From positions 881,052 through 945,051 of the forward strand of contig VYZB01000213.1 of NCBI GenBank assembly GCA_013397455.1: a stretch of 64,000 bases of DNA. Direction: 5' to 3'. A program made the translations under genes and the position numbers. The notes under the pieces were generated by a model. It was not told where the DNA came from and did no database searches. It saw nothing but the letters and a program-made list of their open reading frames with translations. This DNA comes from Crotophaga sulcirostris (taxonomy: Eukaryota; Chordata; Aves; Cuculiformes; Crotophagidae). Positions 60,561 through 64,000 of this stretch are shown piece by piece (the first letter of the stretch is position 1; each line of letters starts with the position of its first letter).

Positions 60561-63500
60561 TTGCTAGCGGCAGGTGTTGCCCTTTAGGAAGTGCTCAGGG
60601 AAACTGGTAATTGTTGTCATAAACAGACGTCTGGAATAAAACTAAAATGACTTTTTTTCCTCCGGCAGAAAAGCAATCAGAAGTGCTCCAAGTGTGATTT
60701 ATTTTTTTTTTTTCCTCCTTTCTGAAATGATATTTGTGTGGTCAAATTAATAAGTGGTGAGAGCATGGAAAAGCAGAGAGTGAAAGTATCAGCTTTGTTT
60801 ACATAATGACACTGCTTAGTTATATCAAAATACGTTTCTGAAAAATAACCTTGGTGCATGAAGTCCATAATTAAAGTTGCATGGGCAGGATAATGAACAA
60901 CTGACGTGCAGTTTGTTGATGCCAAAGATGTTCCTAGAAAATAAGTTAAAATACATCATTGACTTTCATCTATGTGTGACTGCAAGGAGTGTCCTTGTAC
61001 TTTGATTACTCACGAGGCAGGAGTTTTTCTTTCTGACTGTAATAAAATGTTGGCAGTAAAAGAATTTTTATCTTAATTCAGTTATGATGGATGCTCCTCT
61101 GCATTTGTTAAAAGTTATTTGTGGACTCTGAAGAGCAAGCAAGTGCTTTTAGCAAAGGAAGAAGTAAAGAGAATTTAAAATGCTCCTAAAGTGTTAGATA
61201 AAATGATGTACAAAATACTGTGTGGTTGGTACAGATACACCCAATTCTTTTGGTTTGAATTTTGAAAAGGAGTGAGATTTTGGTCATTCCAAGAAAACCC
61301 TAACTTTGGGGATACTGTGGTTAGGACTGATGAATGTGAAAATATATACAGGATGTTTATTTACCTAGTGTAACGTCATCACCAAAAAAACAGTGTGGAT
61401 GAAACATCAGATCAGAATGGAGACCTTGAAGGAAAGACCATGACTTTGTTTACCTTTCCTCACTGAAGAATTTTTTTTTTGCTTCAGTTATTAATACTCC
61501 CCTTGAAATGCTGAAGTTAAATGTTTGTGGAATGTTACAGCGTGGTTGATAAAACTACTTATATGGAAGTAATATAAATTGAAACTTCACTAGAAATATC
61601 CAAATAACTTCAAAAAACAATCACCTTACTGTACCATTAGAGTGAAGGCTTAGTTCTATAGATTGATTTTGAAATACACCTTGTTGGAACAGAAACCAGT
61701 CTTTTATTTTGTCCTAGACGTGTCATGACAGTAACAAATTTAAGCAAAACAGCGTAACATACATCGGTATGCTATAAAAATACACATGAGCTTCAAAATC
61801 ATGAAAAATTTTAAAATATTGATGCAAATCATGAAATGCAGAGAGAGAGACAAGCTCAGTCAGGTCATGTTGTTATTCTGTCTCAAAGTGCAAAATTGTT
61901 CCCTTGAGTCCTTTTATTGACCTCTCCTGTTCAATTGCTATTTTCTGTTAGTATAATGATGAGTGGTTTTAATGAGCCATTCAGAATTCACCTGCTTCCT
62001 TTGATTTCTAAAACCTTGGATGAAAATGAGTAAGGAATCATACGTGTAGTTTTTCTCCATCAGGTAAAGGTCACTCTTATGGGGGACTGCATGTTCCCTG
62101 AAGTCCTGCTGGGCTTTCTGCTGGACTTCATTGATTTCTCTTTCCGGTGAAGATGCCTCAGGACTTTGCTCACTTCTCTGGGCGTGACTCCCTCTTGACT
62201 AGCTTTGAGGGAAGAGGGAAATTCCTGTGCTCTCTCTGTATCTTTGTGGGCAAAGAACCTTCACACACTGCAACATCTCCCTGATGTGCTCCTCGTTCTC
62301 TCAGACAGTTTTGTGAGCAGTGAAACAATGCAGAATTTAGGATTGATGGCTGATTCCTTTCATCCTGTGGCATCCAGGCTGGCCACTCAGACCCACGGGA
62401 TCACTTTGCTCCCTGACTAAACCACCAGCACCAAAAGGGGAGAATTACAAAAATAAATCCAAGTGATCTTGTCTGGTAGAAGTATTTGGATAGTCAGACA
62501 TCTGTGTAAGAATGGATTAAGACTCTGGCATTTAAATTTTTACAAGGGGATCATCCAGATTTTCGTTGCAGACTAAGAGTATGGCTTAGCAGAAATCCTA
62601 GAAAGCCAGGAATGGTGATCTGTGTGTGACAAGCTCCAAAATCTGGCTTCCTTCACATGAAATAATGTCTTCTGAATGTGGCAATAATTCTGGTTTTAGA
62701 AGCTTTTCCAATTTGATATTTCTGTGTGTTATTTCTTCCCCTCTGTCCTGACTATATTTTTTTCAACCTAGTTTCCTAAGGAAATGAAGCTAAAAATTAT
62801 TAATAATGCTGTCTGACTGATAGTTTCACTCATTGCCCTGGAGTAATTTTTTAACCCTTGGGATCAGTTTCAACCGATATAAATAGAAGGCCAGTGATTT
62901 CAAAGTGATGAAATTCTTACAAACGTCAGTACTGCTGGTGACTAGGGACTTGAGAGAGATGAGGTTGATGAGGTTCACTGAGGGAAGAAAGCTGTAGCAA
63001 ACTTTCAGGTTATCAGACGTGAGAAAATTTGTTTCGATTCTTCATAGGATGCTGAGCTTCATAAGTGCTGCTACTTATAGGGCCGGTGATGGTATTTTTC
63101 AATTTCTCTGCTCCTTGGGAGTGCACAGTCTTGGAAGTTCTGATCATGCCTTTTCTCCCCCATAGTCAGTTCAAAATAAGCTCTGTTTGTCCAAGGTGTT
63201 TCTGGTAGTGATACGAATACCGTTGTTCCTCAACTTCATAAACTGACCTGTTGCTTTCCTAGCCATAATTTAATACTTCTTGGTAGAGGGTTGATGATAT
63301 CTAATGGTGCAGTAATTTCCTTTTGTGCAAACACTTGATTACTGTGGTCAAAACAAAACCTCCTTTGTTCTACAATCAGTTTCTCTGAATTGCTTGCAAG
63401 TTTTTGATATGACTTTAATTTGCTTCCTACTGCCACTGCTGTTTGTTCTGATTATGTCTGCATCTGAGCATCCTCTTCTGCTTTCTCTGCGCAGCGGATG

Positions 63501-64000
63501 CTGTAGCACTCTCCCCATGTTGTGACAGGAGAAGGAGAATGGAGGAGAAATATTAAAAGGCATAGTGAGTTTATCTAGCAAGACCTTCATAAATACGTGA
63601 TGCTTTTATTAACTTCAGTTACATAACAGAACAAGTAATCAGAACAATAACAACCACTTAAAAGTCAAGAGCTGTATTTATGGATAATTGCCGATTTTCT
63701 CCTTCCTTGTCTTTCCAACATTAATACCATCACAATACTTCCTTTCTTCTCTCTTCCATTACTCACTAAAAAATTGCTTTGGGTATTTTGTTTTGGATTT
63801 TTTTTACAAAGCTTTAATAGTATTGTAAGTTGATTTGCTATTTTTTTTTTCCTTTTGTAGAAATCATATCAACTGGACTTGCTGTCTGGGCATGAACATA
63901 CATACACAAATGAAACCAAGTAAAGTGCTTACTGAATTATGTTAATTTCTTTATATATATTCATCTGCATTCAAGTTGCACTAAGCTCTCCTTTGCATCT
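60561..64000. other. Noncoding region after the second CpG island
   Basis: AT-rich sequence, probably an intron if 60242 is a real exon end. The only exon-like stretch noticed is 63861-63919, behind a strong pyrimidine tract. No PKIB coding sequence was found. Confidence 0.45.

Noticed and set aside
1..64000. CRISPR array, prokaryotic operon or novel defence-like system
   Set aside because: Spliced vertebrate genes and CR1 repeats throughout; no regularly spaced repeats and no cluster of compact genes.

Overview
This is a 64 kb piece of a vertebrate nuclear genome, almost certainly a bird. Two multi-exon genes with consensus GT/AG splice sites are present. The dominant repeat is the CR1 LINE, in both orientations, with the avian 3' tail built from ATTCTATGAT-like units, and there are two avian-type solo LTRs. 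No bacterial operon, phage, CRISPR array or new defence-like system is visible. I looked for one and report none.

Layout. Positions 1-3526 are the end of an intron of HSF2 (heat shock factor 2, + strand). Coding exons 2 to 13 lie between 3527 and 14640, followed by a 3'UTR with a polyadenylation signal at 15279. Exon 1, expected to encode about 31 residues, lies before the window. SERINC1 (serine incorporator 1, - strand) converges on HSF2. All ten coding exons are present between 33826 (start codon) and 19000 (stop codon), giving 461 residues, and two overlapping polyadenylation signals lie near 17530. The short space between the two 3' ends holds an LTR split by a CR1. SERINC1 starts in a CpG island (about 33100-34080) that contains a 381-base assembly gap in intron 1.

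Beyond 34080 there is no recognisable coding exon. The region is AT-rich and holds CR1 copies (34525-35295, 37925-39258, 56548-57115, 59685-59878), a decayed mariner transposase fragment (about 42085-42440) and a second CpG island at 59925-60560 with a strong splice donor on the + strand. In mammals, as I recall, the next gene after HSF2 and SERINC1 is PKIB on the + strand. The second island and a possible small exon at 63861 could be PKIB 5' noncoding exons, but this is inference.

The two genes share a locus, not a pathway: HSF2 is a nuclear stress and developmental transcription factor, and SERINC1 is a multipass membrane protein of the serine incorporator family. The items most worth a second look are the in-frame 54-nt cassette exon of HSF2, the apparent loss of a SUMO acceptor lysine in its oligomerisation domain, a 28-bp inversion within a CR1 tail, three nested or duplicated repeat structures, and the orphan CpG island.
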